DNA of 8,612 nt from Akkermansia muciniphila (GTDB taxonomy: Bacteria; Verrucomicrobiota; Verrucomicrobiia; Limisphaerales; SXTU01): contig CAMBZO010000089.1 of the NCBI GenBank assembly GCA_945872195.1, forward strand, positions 1-8,612. Reading direction: 5' to 3'. The translations under genes and the position numbers were made by a program. Under the pieces are notes generated by a model. That model saw only the letters and a program-made list of their open reading frames with translations. It was not told where the DNA came from and did not search any database. Positions 8,091 through 8,612 of the stretch are shown piece by piece (within the stretch, counting starts at the first letter, position 1; every line of letters starts with the position of its first letter).

Positions 8091-8612
8091 TCAAACCAAC
8101 TCCTTCATCACCTCATGCTTGTAGTCCACCAGCGGGTGCGGACGACCGGCGAGGTCGGTGAAGGTGGTCTGGTGCGGGTCCAGCCCGAGGTGCTGGTAGA
8201 GCGACGCAAAAACTTCGCCGAAGTGGACGCCGCGCTCGGCAATCTCCCCGCCCAGCCGGTCCGTCGCCCCGATGATTTGCCCGGTGCGGAAGCCGCCGCC
8301 CGCGAGCAATCCGCCGCCCACCTGCGGCCAGTGGTCGCGGCCCGCTTCCTTGTTGATGATGGGCGTCCGCCCGAACTCGCCCCATGCCACCACCGCCACA
8401 TCCTTGTCCATGCCCCGGTCGTGCAAGTCCTGCACCAGCGCGGCCATGCCTTGGTCGAAGTAGGGCAGGTGCGTGTTCTTCGCCTCGTTGAAGTTGTCCG
8501 AGTGAAAATCCCAGCGCCCGAAGTTCAGCGTCACCACGCGCGCGCCGGCTTCCACGAGGCGGCGGGCCATGAGGAAGTGCTCCATGTTCCGGGGCGCGCC
8601 GTCGCCGTAGTT
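8091..8612 (-). CDS. DUF1501 family protein, C-terminal part (5' end outside window)
   Basis: The frame is open to the right window edge, giving 173 C-terminal residues. DUF1501 proteins have an alkaline-phosphatase/sulfatase-like fold, usually carry a Tat signal, and are abundant in Planctomycetes and Verrucomicrobia next to DUF1549/DUF1553 genes; their reaction is not established. Diagnostic segments are 'GARVVTLNFGRWDFHSDNF' (22-40 of the visible part), 'VAVVAWGEFGRTPIIN' (72-87), 'GRDHWP' (91-96), 'GGGLLAGGGFRTGQIIGATDR' in two parts, and the closing 'VFASLYQHLGLDPHQTTFTDLAGRPHPLVD' region. The C-terminus is complete, with stop TGA at 8091-8093. It reads toward the Tat oxidoreductase and may share a transcript with it. 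The ATG at 8583-8585 is internal to the domain and is not the start. Confidence 0.93.
   Translation of the reverse strand, partial: NYGDGAPRNMEHFLMARRLVEAGARVVTLNFGRWDFHSDNFNEAKNTHLPYFDQGMAALVQDLHDRGMDKDVAVVAWGEFGRTPIINKEAGRDHWPQVGGGLLAGGGFRTGQIIGATDRLGGEIAERGVHFGEVFASLYQHLGLDPHQTTFTDLAGRPHPLVDYKHEVMKELV

Overview
This is GC-rich DNA from a free-living bacterium, most likely a member of the Verrucomicrobiota (Pedosphaera/Limisphaera-like). That placement is inference. It rests on a primary sigma factor with a long K/A/P-rich N-terminal extension, a DUF1501 gene next to a Tat-exported Gfo/Idh/MocA oxidoreductase, and intergenic copies of a 'gccacggatgaaacacgga' repeat that I recall from that phylum. 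No phylogeny was computed.

Layout. The left edge (1-735, +) is the 3' part of a glucosamine-6-phosphate deaminase/isomerase-family gene. It converges on a minus-strand pair, a periplasmic-type amidohydrolase (3238 down to 1856) followed by an EamA/DMT permease (1781 down to 903). A large inverted repeat (747-834) fills the convergent gap. The amidohydrolase is divergent from rpoD (3395-5386, +). Their 156-bp shared upstream region holds a tandem 12-mer, a candidate sigma-70 promoter and a leader hairpin. rpoD ends at a textbook intrinsic terminator (5411-5440). Converging on it from the right are three minus-strand genes: a 3' fragment of a DUF1501 protein (8612 down to 8091), a Tat-signal Gfo/Idh/MocA oxidoreductase (8004 down to 6625) with its own terminator (6567-6601), and apbE (6430 down to 5444).

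How the genes relate. rpoD is housekeeping transcription. The DUF1501 and Gfo/Idh/MocA genes fit the exported carbohydrate-catabolism repertoire common in Planctomycetes and Verrucomicrobia. The amidohydrolase and permease may be co-transcribed, but no shared pathway can be read from sequence. ApbE attaches FMN to target proteins; no flavoprotein target is visible here.

I found no phage, CRISPR, toxin-antitoxin, biosynthetic or defence system. The most interesting signals are small: dispersed-repeat DNA that has entered the apbE reading frame, hairpin-forming repeats in two intergenic gaps, a 9-unit 12-bp repeat coding the sigma-factor N-terminus, and two enzymes (the amidohydrolase and the NagB-like protein) whose canonical active-site motifs look altered. 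No RNA gene was recognised.
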